Assembly (NCBI GenBank): GCA_036478595.1
Contig: JAZGEF010000034.1
Span: forward strand, 62,001 to 126,000
DNA length: 64,000 nt
Reading direction: 5' to 3'
Origin: Granulosicoccus sp036478595
GTDB taxonomy: Bacteria; Pseudomonadota; Gammaproteobacteria; Granulosicoccales; Granulosicoccaceae
Part shown: positions 18,439 to 27,855 of the stretch, one piece after another
Layout: every line of letters begins with the position of its first letter
Numbering within the stretch: position 1 is the stretch's first letter
Position numbers and translations under genes: made by a program
Notes under the pieces: model-generated
Told to the model about the DNA's origin: nothing
The model's input: the letters and a program-made list of their open reading frames with translations, nothing else
Databases searched by the model: none

Positions 18439-19347
18439 TTATGCGAGCTGGTCGAGCCAATCGTGTGCTTGCAAATAACGTTCAGCAAGTAGGGCTTCAT
18501 CGCTACCTTCAACGGCGTCATAGCCGTACTGCCAATGCGCTACCGGTGGCATGGACATCAATATCGATTCCGTACGGCCACCTGATTGCAAACCAAACAG
18601 GGTGCCGCGATCGTAAACCAAATTAAACTCTACGTAGCGGCCACGTCGGTAGCACTGGAAAAGTTTTTGCTCTTCGGAGAAAGGCGTGCATTTGCGCTTT
18701 TCAACGATAGGCAAGTAGGCCTTGAGATAATGATTGGCAACGCTTTGCATAAAAGCAAATGCTGGTTCAAAGCCTCCAGCGGTGTAATCATCAAAAAACA
18801 AACCACCAACACCACGGGTTTCGTTTCGATGTTTTAGGTAAAAATAGTCATCGCACTCTTGTTTTAATTCCTGATAAAGGTTATGACCAAATGGTGTACA
18901 GGCATCTTTTGCAGTTTGATGCCAGTGGACACAATCTTCCTTGTAACCATAACAAGGTGTTAAATCGAAACCACCGCCAAACCACCAGAGTGGGTCTTCA
19001 CCTGGTTTTGATGCGTTAAAAAAGCGAACGTTGGCGTGGCTGATGGGCACGTGTGGATTAACGGGATGCACTACCAACGATACCCCCATCGCGCGCCATT
19101 CCCGCCCGGCTAGCTCTGGGCGTTTCGCAGTAGCGGAGGGCGGCAGCTTATCGCCAAATACTTCTGAAAACCCGACTCCGGCTTTTTCAAACACATCGCC
19201 ATTTACTAGTGTGCGAGTGATTCCACCACCGCCTTGCTCGCGTTGCCAGGTATCGGATGCAAAGCTGGCTTTGCCATCTGTTTTGCTTAATGAATCGCAA
19301 AGCCTTGTTTGAAATTGCTCTAGGAATTGCTTGACTTCTGTGCTCAT
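18439..19347 (-). CDS. hemF: HemF oxygen-dependent coproporphyrinogen III oxidase
   Basis: Aerobic conversion of coproporphyrinogen III to protoporphyrinogen IX. It has 302 residues, normal for the family. Signature blocks are REQGGGGITRTLVNGDVFEK, VHPVNPHVPISHANVRFF, WWFGGGFDLTPCYGY, NETRGVGGLFFDDY and EFNLVYDRGTLFGLQSGGR. It ends a minus-strand series behind tsaC (35-base gap). Its presence indicates aerobic heme synthesis. Confidence 0.97.
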   Translation of the reverse strand: MSTEVKQFLEQFQTRLCDSLSKTDGKASFASDTWQREQGGGGITRTLVNGDVFEKAGVGFSEVFGDKLPPSATAKRPELAGREWRAMGVSLVVHPVNPHVPISHANVRFFNASKPGEDPLWWFGGGFDLTPCYGYKEDCVHWHQTAKDACTPFGHNLYQELKQECDDYFYLKHRNETRGVGGLFFDDYTAGGFEPAFAFMQSVANHYLKAYLPIVEKRKCTPFSEEQKLFQCYRRGRYVEFNLVYDRGTLFGLQSGGRTESILMSMPPVAHWQYGYDAVEGSDEALLAERYLQAHDWLDQLA

Positions 19348-19382
19348 CGAAATAGACCTGGTATTGTGGGTACAGTTTACAC

Positions 19383-19943
19383 CTAGCTACGCAGAATTTT
19401 TCCGCTGCTGGCGTCTATGATCATGGTTGGTTTAGCTAAGCCGCCCAGGCCGCCTTCAAGGACGGCATCGATATCGTCGCCAAGTTGTGACAAGACATCA
19501 TCACTTGTACGTAAGGCTGTCTGTCCGCTGAGGTTTGCACTACTTGAAACTAATGCATGATCGCATGCGTTACACAGAGCCTGTACCCCAGCATGATCGC
19601 TGACTCTTACAGCCAGAGTGCTACGACCACCAGTGAGTAACGGGTTAGTGGTAGCTTTGGATTGCACCACTAAGGTAACCGGCCCAGGCCAGTATGTATT
19701 CATTAACGTTTTAGTTGAATTGTCAGGTGCGTGAATAAATGATGAAAGCTGCAATTGATTGCTGGCAATCAAAATCAACCCCTTGTCTTTTGCTCGCTTC
19801 TTTATACCGATTAAACGCCGCAAGGCGGCGAGGTTAGATGGGTCACATCCAAGCCCATAAACGGCTTCGGTGGGGTAGGCAATAACGCCACCATCTTTAA
19901 TGATGGTGGCGGCAGTGTCTATATTGCAGGTAGCGGCACTCAA
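19383..19943 (-). CDS. tsaC: TsaC threonylcarbamoyl-AMP synthase
   Basis: Makes threonylcarbamoyl-AMP for the universal t6A37 tRNA modification. The short form (186 residues, YrdC domain only, no Sua5 extension) shows VIAYPTEAVYGLGCDPSN, IKKRAKDKGLILIASN, WPGPVTLV, TLAVRVSDH and SSANLSGQ. The start is a TTG at 19943 with no clear ribosome-binding site, 14 bases after topA, so translation may rely on coupling. Confidence 0.93.
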   Translation of the reverse strand: MSAATCNIDTAATIIKDGGVIAYPTEAVYGLGCDPSNLAALRRLIGIKKRAKDKGLILIASNQLQLSSFIHAPDNSTKTLMNTYWPGPVTLVVQSKATTNPLLTGGRSTLAVRVSDHAGVQALCNACDHALVSSSANLSGQTALRTSDDVLSQLGDDIDAVLEGGLGGLAKPTMIIDASSGKILRS

Positions 19944-19957
19944 GCGAAAAATTGCGG

Positions 19958-22414
19958 CTAGTTTTTGGCGGCAGCAGTTACTTTTTTTGTCGCCTTCTTC
20001 TTGGAAGTCGCTTTCTTCTTACTAGTCGCCTTTTTCTTCTTCGCTACTTTCTTTTTAGCCTTTTTCTTGGTGGCTGTCTTTTTGGTGGTTTCCTTTTTGG
20101 CGGCGGCTTTTTTCTTACCTCGGCCGCGTTTTTCAGGCGCTTCTTCAATTAGTTTTTCACAAGTTGCCTGATCGATTTCTTCTGGCTTCTCTTTAAGCTC
20201 TTTGGGGATCTTCGCGTTTTTATTGCCGTCGGTAATGTAAGGCCCCCAGCGGCCGTGCAGAATCTGAATGTCAGTACCTTCAAACGTTTTGATCAACTTG
20301 TTAGCTTCAGCAATTTTATGCTCAGCAACAATTTCCATCGCGCGCTCTGCGGTGACGGTGTACGGATCTTCGTCTTTTAATGAAACGTACTTCTTGTCGT
20401 ATTGGATGTAAGGACCAAATCGACCAATGTTGGCTCGTACCTTTTCGCCATCTGCGGTTTCACCCATATCGCGTGGCAAATCAAAAAGCTGCACTGCTTC
20501 CTCAAAGGTGATGTTGTTCATCCGTTGGCCGGGGCGCAAACTGGCAAATTTGGGTTTGTCTTCGTCGTCACGGGTACCGATTTGCACAAAGGCGCCGTAA
20601 CGACCGACGCGTACTGACATGGGTTTGCCAGATTCTTTGTCAATGCCGAGTTGGCGTGCTTGAATGGCTTCTTCGCGGGTGACGTTTTCGAGTTTGTCGT
20701 CAACTGTTGCTTTAAACGGTGTCCAGAACTTTTCAAGTAATGGTACCCATTCCATCTCACCGCGAGATACTGCGTCTAAATCGTTTTCCAGGTTGGCAGT
20801 GAAGTCGTAGTCAACATATTTGTCAAAATGATTGGCTAGAAACTTAGCTACGACACGGCCAGTATCAGTTGGGAAAAAGCGACGCGATTCTATCTCGACG
20901 TATTCGCGAGATTGCAATGTAGAGATGATCGATGCATAGGTGGATGGACGACCTATGCCGTATTCTTCTAGTGTTTTAACCAAGCTTGCTTCACTAAAGC
21001 GCGGTGGCGGTTCAGTAAAGTGTTGATTGAGCTTGATGTCTTTAAGTGGCACTTTGTCGCCTTCTTTAAGCTCAGGCAACATTTTGTTGTCGTCTTCAGT
21101 GTTCTTTTTATCGTCCTCGTCTTCTGTATAAACCTTCATGAATCCGGGGAAGGTAACAGTGGAGCCGTTGGCGCGAAATTGATTGCCCTCGCCACATTGA
21201 AAGTTAACACCCACTTGATCGATGGTCGCATGGATCATTTGGCTGGCAACGGTTCGCTTCCATATCAGATTGTAGAGCTTGTACTGATCTTCGGTTAAAA
21301 AGGGTTTTAACTCCTCAGGTGTGCGCTCAACTGAGGTAGGGCGAATCGCTTCATGTGCTTCCTGAGCATTTTTTGATTTGTTTTTATAAACGTTGATCGT
21401 TTCTGGCAGGTAGTCTTTGCCGTAACGTTTTGGAATCAGCTCTCGTAGTTCGTCCAGACACTCTTGTGACAAGGTAATTGAGTCTGTACGCATATAGGTG
21501 ATCAAACCAGTTTGCTCACCGCCGATGTCGATACCTTCATACAAGCCTTGCGCAATTCGCATACCGCGCTGTGCGCCATAGCCTAATTTGCGTGATGCCT
21601 CTTGTTGCATAGTTGAAGTTGTAAATGGTGCGGTAGGGTTGCGCTTACGTTGTTTCTTTTCAACCTTTACCGCTTCTAGCATGCCATTGGCATGGCTAAG
21701 CAACATTGATTTTGTGTCATTTGCTGTGTCGCCATCGGTGACAGTAAACTGCTTGACCTTTTCGCTTTTAAGTAAGGACAAACGTGCTGAAAATTGTTGT
21801 TTGTCTTTCTCAAGTTCGGCAAATATACTCCAATACTCTTGAGGTACAAACGCTTCTATTTCATCTTCGCGTTCGCAAATCATTCGTAGCGCAGGTGACT
21901 GAACGCGACCGGCTGATAAACCACGAGCAATTTTACGCCAAAGTAGGGGCGACAGATTAAATCCGACCAGGTAATCCAAAGCACGTCGAGCTTGCTGAGC
22001 ATTAACTAAATCAATGCCTAGCTCGCGAGGGTTCGCTACGGCATCTTGTACTGCTCCTTTGGTAATTTCATGGAACACCACTCGTTTTACTTCTTTACCT
22101 TCCAGGTGGCCTTCTTCTTTAAGGAGTTCAACAAGGTGCCAGCTGATTGCTTCTCCTTCGCGATCCGGATCCGTTGCGAGGAGTAGGGTGTCGGCTTTTT
22201 TGAGCGCCTTGACGATTGCGGCAACGCGTTTTTCATTGCGTTCGATCATCTGGTACTTCATTGAGAAGTTATTGTCTGGATCGACTGCGCCTTCTTTTGG
22301 CAACAAATCGCGAACGTGGCCATATGAGGCTAATACTTTGTAATCCTTGCCAAGGTACTTTTCGATGGTCTTACCCTTGGCGGGGGATTCCACAATGATC
22401 AGATTCTTGCTCAT
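19958..22414 (-). CDS. topA: TopA DNA topoisomerase I with lysine-rich tail
   Basis: Type IA topoisomerase that relaxes negative supercoils. It has 818 residues from the ATG at 22414 (SKNLIIVESPAKGKTIEKYL). The Toprim acidic triad is in ATDPDREGEAISWHL, the catalytic tyrosine in GLITYMRTDSI, and EEYGIGRPSTYASII follows. The C-terminus has three topoisomerase C-repeats (VGRYGAFVQIG, IGRFGPYIQYD, HGRWGPYITDG) and no Cys4 zinc fingers, then a tail of nearly 60 residues made almost only of Lys, Ala and Thr. An in-frame upstream extension to 22483 is unlikely. Confidence 0.96.
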   Translation of the reverse strand: MSKNLIIVESPAKGKTIEKYLGKDYKVLASYGHVRDLLPKEGAVDPDNNFSMKYQMIERNEKRVAAIVKALKKADTLLLATDPDREGEAISWHLVELLKEEGHLEGKEVKRVVFHEITKGAVQDAVANPRELGIDLVNAQQARRALDYLVGFNLSPLLWRKIARGLSAGRVQSPALRMICEREDEIEAFVPQEYWSIFAELEKDKQQFSARLSLLKSEKVKQFTVTDGDTANDTKSMLLSHANGMLEAVKVEKKQRKRNPTAPFTTSTMQQEASRKLGYGAQRGMRIAQGLYEGIDIGGEQTGLITYMRTDSITLSQECLDELRELIPKRYGKDYLPETINVYKNKSKNAQEAHEAIRPTSVERTPEELKPFLTEDQYKLYNLIWKRTVASQMIHATIDQVGVNFQCGEGNQFRANGSTVTFPGFMKVYTEDEDDKKNTEDDNKMLPELKEGDKVPLKDIKLNQHFTEPPPRFSEASLVKTLEEYGIGRPSTYASIISTLQSREYVEIESRRFFPTDTGRVVAKFLANHFDKYVDYDFTANLENDLDAVSRGEMEWVPLLEKFWTPFKATVDDKLENVTREEAIQARQLGIDKESGKPMSVRVGRYGAFVQIGTRDDEDKPKFASLRPGQRMNNITFEEAVQLFDLPRDMGETADGEKVRANIGRFGPYIQYDKKYVSLKDEDPYTVTAERAMEIVAEHKIAEANKLIKTFEGTDIQILHGRWGPYITDGNKNAKIPKELKEKPEEIDQATCEKLIEEAPEKRGRGKKKAAAKKETTKKTATKKKAKKKVAKKKKATSKKKATSKKKATKKVTAAAKN

Positions 22415-22507
22415 TAAGTGAGTGAATATCCTGTGTGAATGCCCGATAGGAGCAGCCACATTATTAGTATTGATGGCCCGCAATGCAGACCAGCGCGTAT
22501 AAGGTTG

Positions 22508-23605
22508 CTAGCAACGGCTGTACCGTCCCGCGGATCGACAGATCACGCCCTGCAGTTCTAACTTGCCTAACGCCCGGGTTACAAGCGCTGCTGACAGGCC
22601 GGTTTTACTCGAAAGCACGTCCGCTGAAGCGGGATCGTAGCCCAAATTCTCCAATAAGAGTAGCGCGTCTGGGTCGCTAATAATAGTTTCTGTCCTGATG
22701 GCTGCCGGGATTTCCTCCGATAGATGCCCCGAGAGTGGTAAAGACAAGCCCCGAAGAACATCGTCAGCCGATTCAATTAACAATGCTCCATCCTTAATTA
22801 GTGAGTGGCAGCCTCGGACCAACGGGTTACGGATGGAGCCAGGCACCACCATAACCTCACGGTCTTGCTCTGCCGCGTGCTTGGCCGTTAGCAGCGTACC
22901 GCTGGGCAAGGCTGCCTCCACCACGATAGTACCCAGGCTAAGGCCACTGATGATGCGGTTTCGCTGAGGAAAGCAGCCTGCTCGCAACGGAGTGCCCAGT
23001 GGAAACTCGGTCACAACAGCGCCATTTTCGGTAATTGCCTGTGCCAGATGCTGATGCCGCCGCGGATAAATCACGTTAGGCGGTGTCGCTGCAACCGCGA
23101 TTGTTCGCCCGCCAGCGTTTAAACAGCCCTGATGAGCAGCTGCATCCACTCCGAGCGCCATGCCGCTCACCACAGCAATACCCGCTGCCGCTAACCCGGA
23201 GGCCAGCTCGCGGGCGATATCCAAGGCAGGGGCTGTGGCCTTGCGTGAGCCAACCATCGCCACATGAGGCGCTACCAGCGCCTCGAGCTTGCCATGGACG
23301 TACAGCACGGGTGGGGGTGAGCTGATTGATGCTAGAAGCGGCGGGTAGCGGCTATCTGACAGGGTCAATAAGTGTCGGTCAGGGCCGGCTGTTTGCCAGT
23401 CCAGTGCTTGATCGATACGTTGTCGAGTGACCACAGATTGGCGCTGTTGTTCGATAGATTGAGGAAGAGCGCCAGCCAAAACCGCTTCGATTAACGTATG
23501 AGGGTCGGCAAATTGCGCGTACAGCTGTCTGCGGACAGGCGCATTGATTTTAGGGGAGAGGGTAAAGCTGAGCCACGCGTTTAGGTGGCAGATGTATTCA
23601 TCCAT
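22508..23605 (-). CDS. dprA: DprA DNA-processing protein
   Basis: Loads RecA on incoming single-stranded DNA during natural transformation. It has about 365 residues. The Rossmann-fold core shows VAMVGSRKATAPALDIARELASGL, VVSGMALGVDAAAHQGCL, FPLGTPLRAGCFPQRNRIISGLS, VVEAALPSGTLLTAKHAAEQ and VPGSI, followed by a winged-helix-like C-terminus (DVLSSKTGLSAALVTRALG). The ATG at 23605 is preferred; an in-frame ATG at 23638 also exists. It lies between the LysM gene and topA; smg (DUF494), often found here, is absent. Confidence 0.94.
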   Translation of the reverse strand: MDEYICHLNAWLSFTLSPKINAPVRRQLYAQFADPHTLIEAVLAGALPQSIEQQRQSVVTRQRIDQALDWQTAGPDRHLLTLSDSRYPPLLASISSPPPVLYVHGKLEALVAPHVAMVGSRKATAPALDIARELASGLAAAGIAVVSGMALGVDAAAHQGCLNAGGRTIAVAATPPNVIYPRRHQHLAQAITENGAVVTEFPLGTPLRAGCFPQRNRIISGLSLGTIVVEAALPSGTLLTAKHAAEQDREVMVVPGSIRNPLVRGCHSLIKDGALLIESADDVLRGLSLPLSGHLSEEIPAAIRTETIISDPDALLLLENLGYDPASADVLSSKTGLSAALVTRALGKLELQGVICRSAGRYSRC

Positions 23606-23650
23606 GAATGTGACCGCGGTTGTTCCCGCGGCCACCATGGCGTGCGGGTA

Positions 23651-24895
23651 TTAAATACCAGTTATTGCGTCGTGCAGCTTGACCGGTAAGGTTGATTCCA
23701 TAACCAGCGCATAGCTTACCTCATCGAAGGACTTAAACACCATCACAACACCCGTACGGGTGCTTGGCATTTTGATGCGTTCGTAGCCGCCTCGACCGCG
23801 TGGGTCGATAAATGAGCCGCCGCGAGTTTCAACTGCTAAGACATCGCCAACCTGCATACCGGAGCTGGTACCCAGGTTAATGACAACAACCTGGTTGCGC
23901 CCACTTTGGCTGATTGCACCAACCAAAGAAATGATTTTTGCTTCGCCATTCAGTACTGGCATGCGTGGCGTATACGTGTGAGCCATTGATTCACTGCCTG
24001 CTGGTAGAAGCACATCGCCTGCGATGGTTTCCATCTTATTGCTTGTGATCACTAATGTTGCCGGATCACCTGTGTGCATAAGCTTTGCTTCTGCAACCAT
24101 AGTCACTTCATGACCCAATATTTTTCCAGATTCTGGATTGCGCAAGGCTTTGCTTTTTCGATAGATGCCGTATTTAGGTTGCTCGCGATTTAGATCGCCA
24201 CGTACGTAGATCTGATGACCGACGGCACTTGTCAGGCGACCATCAAAGTTACCAACAACATAAGGTGCACTGCGCAGTGTCTTGGAGTCAACTACTTTTG
24301 GATGAACTAAAAATGAATTAATCGCATCAGCAGGGATCGTTGGAATAGCATCGTCAAGAGACTCTTCCCGGATGCGAGGAGATAGGCGAGTGCGTGTGCC
24401 ACTAGCATTGGCTGAGCTGCCACCAACACTGTTGCTGCCGTGACCGTCGACATTGTTGCCAGTAACGCGCTTGCCATCTCGTGTAATAATCAGTGTTGGC
24501 TGGCCATCTACGTATTCAAGTGCAACCTCATCTCCAGGGTAAATCAGATCTGGGTTTTCGATTTGAGGGTTGTATTCCCAAATCGTTGGCCACAGCCAAG
24601 GCTCTTTAAGGAAGCGATCAGAAATATCCCAAAGCGTGTCACCTCGGACCACCGTATAACTATTTGGTGCGTCGTCTTCAAGTTGGCTGCTGGAAAGTGG
24701 TGCTCGTGGCACAACCGCTGTATAGGAAGTTTCGCCTTCGGCATTAAACCGTTGCTGTACCGTGGTATCAGGCTCTTGGACGATTTGAACAGGTTCGTTG
24801 CGGCCGAGGCTGCATGCGCTAATCAGCACAGTCAGGCTAGCAGCGCTCAGTACGCGCCCAGTGTTAGTGATAGAAAATGTGGCCATCTTCAGCAT
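23651..24895 (-). CDS. LysM-domain lipoprotein
   Basis: Probable lipoprotein of 414 residues. The N-terminus MLKMATFSITNTGRVL leads into a lipobox ending VLISAC. One LysM peptidoglycan-binding domain (SYTVVRGDTLWDISDRFLKE, with YNPQIENPDLIYPGDEV) lies near residues 75-130, followed by a long beta-rich region with a repeated-looking Gly/Val-rich section (INLGTSSGMQVGDVLAVE). ATG 24895 has GGAG just upstream; ATG 24886 is the alternative. The same gene commonly lies between dprA and def in gammaproteobacteria, divergent from def. Confidence 0.87.
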   Translation of the reverse strand: MLKMATFSITNTGRVLSAASLTVLISACSLGRNEPVQIVQEPDTTVQQRFNAEGETSYTAVVPRAPLSSSQLEDDAPNSYTVVRGDTLWDISDRFLKEPWLWPTIWEYNPQIENPDLIYPGDEVALEYVDGQPTLIITRDGKRVTGNNVDGHGSNSVGGSSANASGTRTRLSPRIREESLDDAIPTIPADAINSFLVHPKVVDSKTLRSAPYVVGNFDGRLTSAVGHQIYVRGDLNREQPKYGIYRKSKALRNPESGKILGHEVTMVAEAKLMHTGDPATLVITSNKMETIAGDVLLPAGSESMAHTYTPRMPVLNGEAKIISLVGAISQSGRNQVVVINLGTSSGMQVGDVLAVETRGGSFIDPRGRGGYERIKMPSTRTGVVMVFKSFDEVSYALVMESTLPVKLHDAITGI

Positions 24896-24996
24896 ATCTC
24901 CGTATTCTCGATATTTGTGCAGCTCCCCCATCAATCGGCGAACCTTTCAAAAGCTTGATATGCAAGGGCGGTGCCTCATTACCCCTGTTAGAATCT

Positions 24997-25014
24997 GCAT
25001 TATGAAAATAATGC
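24997..25014. promoter_or_regulatory. GAAA-loop hairpin just before def
   Basis: GCATTAT, GAAA, ATAATGC form a perfect seven-base-pair stem with a GAAA tetraloop. It ends 12 bases before the TTG start of def and would sit in the def leader. Whether it regulates translation or is an operator between the divergent lysM and def genes cannot be told from sequence. Confidence 0.45.
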
Positions 25015-25026
25015 GAGATTTGTACC

Positions 25027-25542
25027 TTGTCAGTGCTCGAAATACTTATTTATCCAGATACCCAATTGCGCAAAATAGCCAGCCCTGTAGCCAATGTGGA
25101 CGGTAAAACAGCCGAATTTGTCGATAACATGCTCGAAACCATGTACGACGCGCCCGGAGTTGGGCTGGCAGCCACTCAAGTGGGTGAACATAGTCGTATC
25201 GTCGTTATCGATGTGTCCGAAGACGGTGACAGCCCATTGACGCTAATTAATCCCAAAATACTTGAATTTGACGGTGAAGCGGAAACTCAAGAGGGCTGCC
25301 TGTCCATCCCAGAGGTATACGAAAAGATAAAACGACCCGAGTCAGTCAGGGTGTCGGCCATTGATCGTAGTGGCGAGCCATTTGAGATGGATGCCGATGG
25401 ACTGCTGGCCTGCTGCATTCAACATGAGATCGATCATCTCAACGGCAAGTTGTTTGTTGATTACCTATCACCGCTCAAGCGAAACCGCATTCGCAAAAAA
25501 ATGCTGAAATTTATTAGAGATGGCTTCCCAGAGACTGATTGA
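25027..25542 (+). CDS. def: Def peptide deformylase
   Basis: Metalloprotease that removes the formyl group from nascent proteins. It has 171 residues. The three motifs are intact: GVGLAATQ (from residue 44), EGCLSIP with metal ligand Cys91, and HEIDH with His133, Glu134 and His137. The start is TTG at 25027; the N-terminus MSVLEILIYPD matches family usage, and GTG 25033 is the alternative. fmt overlaps its stop by one base. Confidence 0.97.
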   Translation: MSVLEILIYPDTQLRKIASPVANVDGKTAEFVDNMLETMYDAPGVGLAATQVGEHSRIVVIDVSEDGDSPLTLINPKILEFDGEAETQEGCLSIPEVYEKIKRPESVRVSAIDRSGEPFEMDADGLLACCIQHEIDHLNGKLFVDYLSPLKRNRIRKKMLKFIRDGFPETD

Positions 25543-26525
25543 TGAGTGGCGGCACTCCAGAGTTGCAACAAAAACTGCGAATCGCCTTTGCCGGCACGCC
25601 TGAATTTGCAGCCGTGGCGCTGCAAGCGCTGCTCGAAAGCGATCATGAAGTTGTAGTCGTTTTATCTCAACCAGATCGTCCCGCCGGTAGAGGGCGGCAG
25701 CCTCAAGCCAGTGCCGTTAAACAAGCCGCAGCGGCTGCGGGCGTGGAGATTTGGCAACCAGTGCATCTAAAAGACACCGATTCGCAACAGCAATTGGCTA
25801 GCTACAACGTGGATGTCATGGTTGTGGTGGCCTACGGATTGTTGCTACCAGAGCCCATCTTGTCGATTCCGCGATTGGGCTGCCTTAATATTCATGCGTC
25901 GCTATTGCCTCGGTGGCGAGGAGCAGCGCCAATTCAGCGGGCAATCTTAGCTGGCGATAGGCAAACCGGTATTTGCATTATGCAAATGGATGCAGGGCTT
26001 GATACCGGCGCTGTGTTGCACCAGTGCAAGATACCGATTGATAGTGATGTTACATCGGGCGAATTGCATGATGAGCTGGCGACATTGGGTGCTGCTGGTT
26101 TGTTGGAAACGTTATCGGGAATGATTGCAGGTACTATTGAAGCAACACCGCAAGTTGAGTCTGGCGCGATCTACGCGCATAAGCTTAAAAAGTCAGAGGC
26201 CTTGTTGGATTTTAATAGCGCTGCAGTGCAATTGCATCAACAAATTATGGCTTTTAATCCTTGGCCGGTAGCGCAAACCACGTTTGAGAATCAACAATTG
26301 CGAATATGGCGCAGTGAGCTACCTGGCAATCCCGCAACGTTAACGTTAGCAACTTCGACGTCTGCGATGCCGGGTACTGTCATTGAAATAAACGCCGATG
26401 GTGTTTTGCTGGCCACCGGCGAGGGTGTGCTTCGCCTATTGCAAATACAACGGCCTGGAAAAAAGCCCGCTGCGGCTTCAGATGTCGCCCGAGGTATGCA
26501 ACTGATGGATAAAGTACTTGGCTAA
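25542..26525 (+). CDS. fmt: Fmt methionyl-tRNA formyltransferase
   Basis: Formylates initiator Met-tRNA using 10-formyltetrahydrofolate. It has 327 residues. Visible are the N-terminal RIAFAGTPEFAAVALQALL, the folate-binding and catalytic NIHASLLPRWRGAAPIQRAI, MQMDAGLDTGAVL, and the C-terminal anticodon-like domain with FNPWPVAQTTF. The ATG at 25542 overlaps the def TGA. It is the usual def-fmt-rsmB order. Confidence 0.97.
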   Translation: MSGGTPELQQKLRIAFAGTPEFAAVALQALLESDHEVVVVLSQPDRPAGRGRQPQASAVKQAAAAAGVEIWQPVHLKDTDSQQQLASYNVDVMVVVAYGLLLPEPILSIPRLGCLNIHASLLPRWRGAAPIQRAILAGDRQTGICIMQMDAGLDTGAVLHQCKIPIDSDVTSGELHDELATLGAAGLLETLSGMIAGTIEATPQVESGAIYAHKLKKSEALLDFNSAAVQLHQQIMAFNPWPVAQTTFENQQLRIWRSELPGNPATLTLATSTSAMPGTVIEINADGVLLATGEGVLRLLQIQRPGKKPAAASDVARGMQLMDKVLG

Positions 26526-27855
26526 AACCGCTAAAAAAACCGCCAACAAATCCGGCAAAAAGGATGTACGCGCCGTGGCAGTTGCACTGCTCGTGCAGCT
26601 GGAGCACGGTAGCGGTTCGCTAACTCGGTTGATGCCGGCAGCACAGCTGCAAGTCGCTGATGCCGATAGGGCTTTGTTGCAAGCACTTTGTTATGGCTAT
26701 GCCCGCTGGAGAGATCAACTGGATGGTTTGCTTGAGCCTCTACTGAAAAAGCCGTTAAAAAATAAAGATCAAGATTTAGTGATTCTAATGCAACTTGGCA
26801 TTTTGCAACTTGAGCACATGCGCATTGCTGATCATGCCGCCGTTGATACCACTGTTAAGGTCACCAGTAAGTTAGGCAAGCCTTGGGCGAAAGGGCTGGT
26901 TAATGGGGTGCTACGAACCTATCAACGTGAGCAAGAAAAACTCAAAACAGGTTTGAGCGAATACGACGAACTATCGCATCCTATGTGGTTGCTTGAGACG
27001 CTAAAGGAGGATTGGCCCGAACAATGGCCGTCTGTAGTTGATGCAGCAAACACTCAGGCGCCCATGACGCTACGCATTAATCCGCACTACGCCTCTGTAG
27101 AGCAGTATCAAGCTCAGATGAGTGAGCGAGAGATGGGCTCAACTGTTAGTGAGCATGCCGTGCAAGCGTTAATAGCGGAGCAAGCCATGGCGGTTGAGCG
27201 CCTGCCAGGTTTTGCAGAAGGCGGCGTAAGTGTGCAAGATGCGGCAGCGCAATTGGCCGCACCGATTTTGGCGCAACGAACCTCAGGCCGATTACTTGAT
27301 GCTTGTGCTGCACCTGGCGGTAAAACTTTGCATGCGCTCGAGCTTGATCATTGGCAACATGTCGTTGCTCTGGATAAACATAAAGAACGTCTGGATCGTG
27401 TGCAAGAGAACATTGATCGATTGAAATTAAGCAACACGGCTGAACTGCTTGTTGCTGATGCAAATGAGCCTTCGCAATGGTGGGATGGCCAAGCATTTGA
27501 TGCGATCTTGCTAGATGCACCGTGCAGCGGCACGGGCGTGATTCGGCGCCACCCTGATATTAAACTACTGCGACGTGAATCAGATATTGCATCGCTTGTT
27601 AAGCAACAACGCAGCTTGCTGGCTGCTCTTTGGCCATTACTTAAACCGGGTGGGTTTATGTTGTACGCCACATGCTCAATATTAAAAGCAGAAAACGAAC
27701 AGCAGGTAGCTGAGTTTCTTGCACTGGCAAATGGCTCAGTTCATCTGGTGATTGATGAAAGCTGGGGCGAGAAGCGTGAGTTTGGCAGGCAAATTTTACC
27801 AGGCCAGCATGCTATGGATGGCTTCTACTACGCGCTTCTGGAAAAGAGCGCGTGA
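26518..27855 (+). CDS. rsmB: RsmB 16S rRNA m5C967 methyltransferase
   Basis: Methylates C967 of 16S rRNA. It has 445 residues. An N-terminal NusB-like domain (residues about 15-150) precedes the Rossmann methyltransferase: LDACAAPGGKTLHALEL, the catalytic cysteines in LDAPCSGTGVIRRHPDIK and LYATCSI. The first residues are unusually Lys/Ala/Asn-rich. The start is TTG at 26518, overlapping fmt by 8 bases. Confidence 0.95.
   Translation: MAKTAKKTANKSGKKDVRAVAVALLVQLEHGSGSLTRLMPAAQLQVADADRALLQALCYGYARWRDQLDGLLEPLLKKPLKNKDQDLVILMQLGILQLEHMRIADHAAVDTTVKVTSKLGKPWAKGLVNGVLRTYQREQEKLKTGLSEYDELSHPMWLLETLKEDWPEQWPSVVDAANTQAPMTLRINPHYASVEQYQAQMSEREMGSTVSEHAVQALIAEQAMAVERLPGFAEGGVSVQDAAAQLAAPILAQRTSGRLLDACAAPGGKTLHALELDHWQHVVALDKHKERLDRVQENIDRLKLSNTAELLVADANEPSQWWDGQAFDAILLDAPCSGTGVIRRHPDIKLLRRESDIASLVKQQRSLLAALWPLLKPGGFMLYATCSILKAENEQQVAEFLALANGSVHLVIDESWGEKREFGRQILPGQHAMDGFYYALLEKSA

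Noticed and set aside
22415..22483. N-terminal extension of topA to an upstream start
   Set aside because: The extra 23 residues lie before the invariant SKNLIIVESPAKGKT opening of TopA and have no family similarity.
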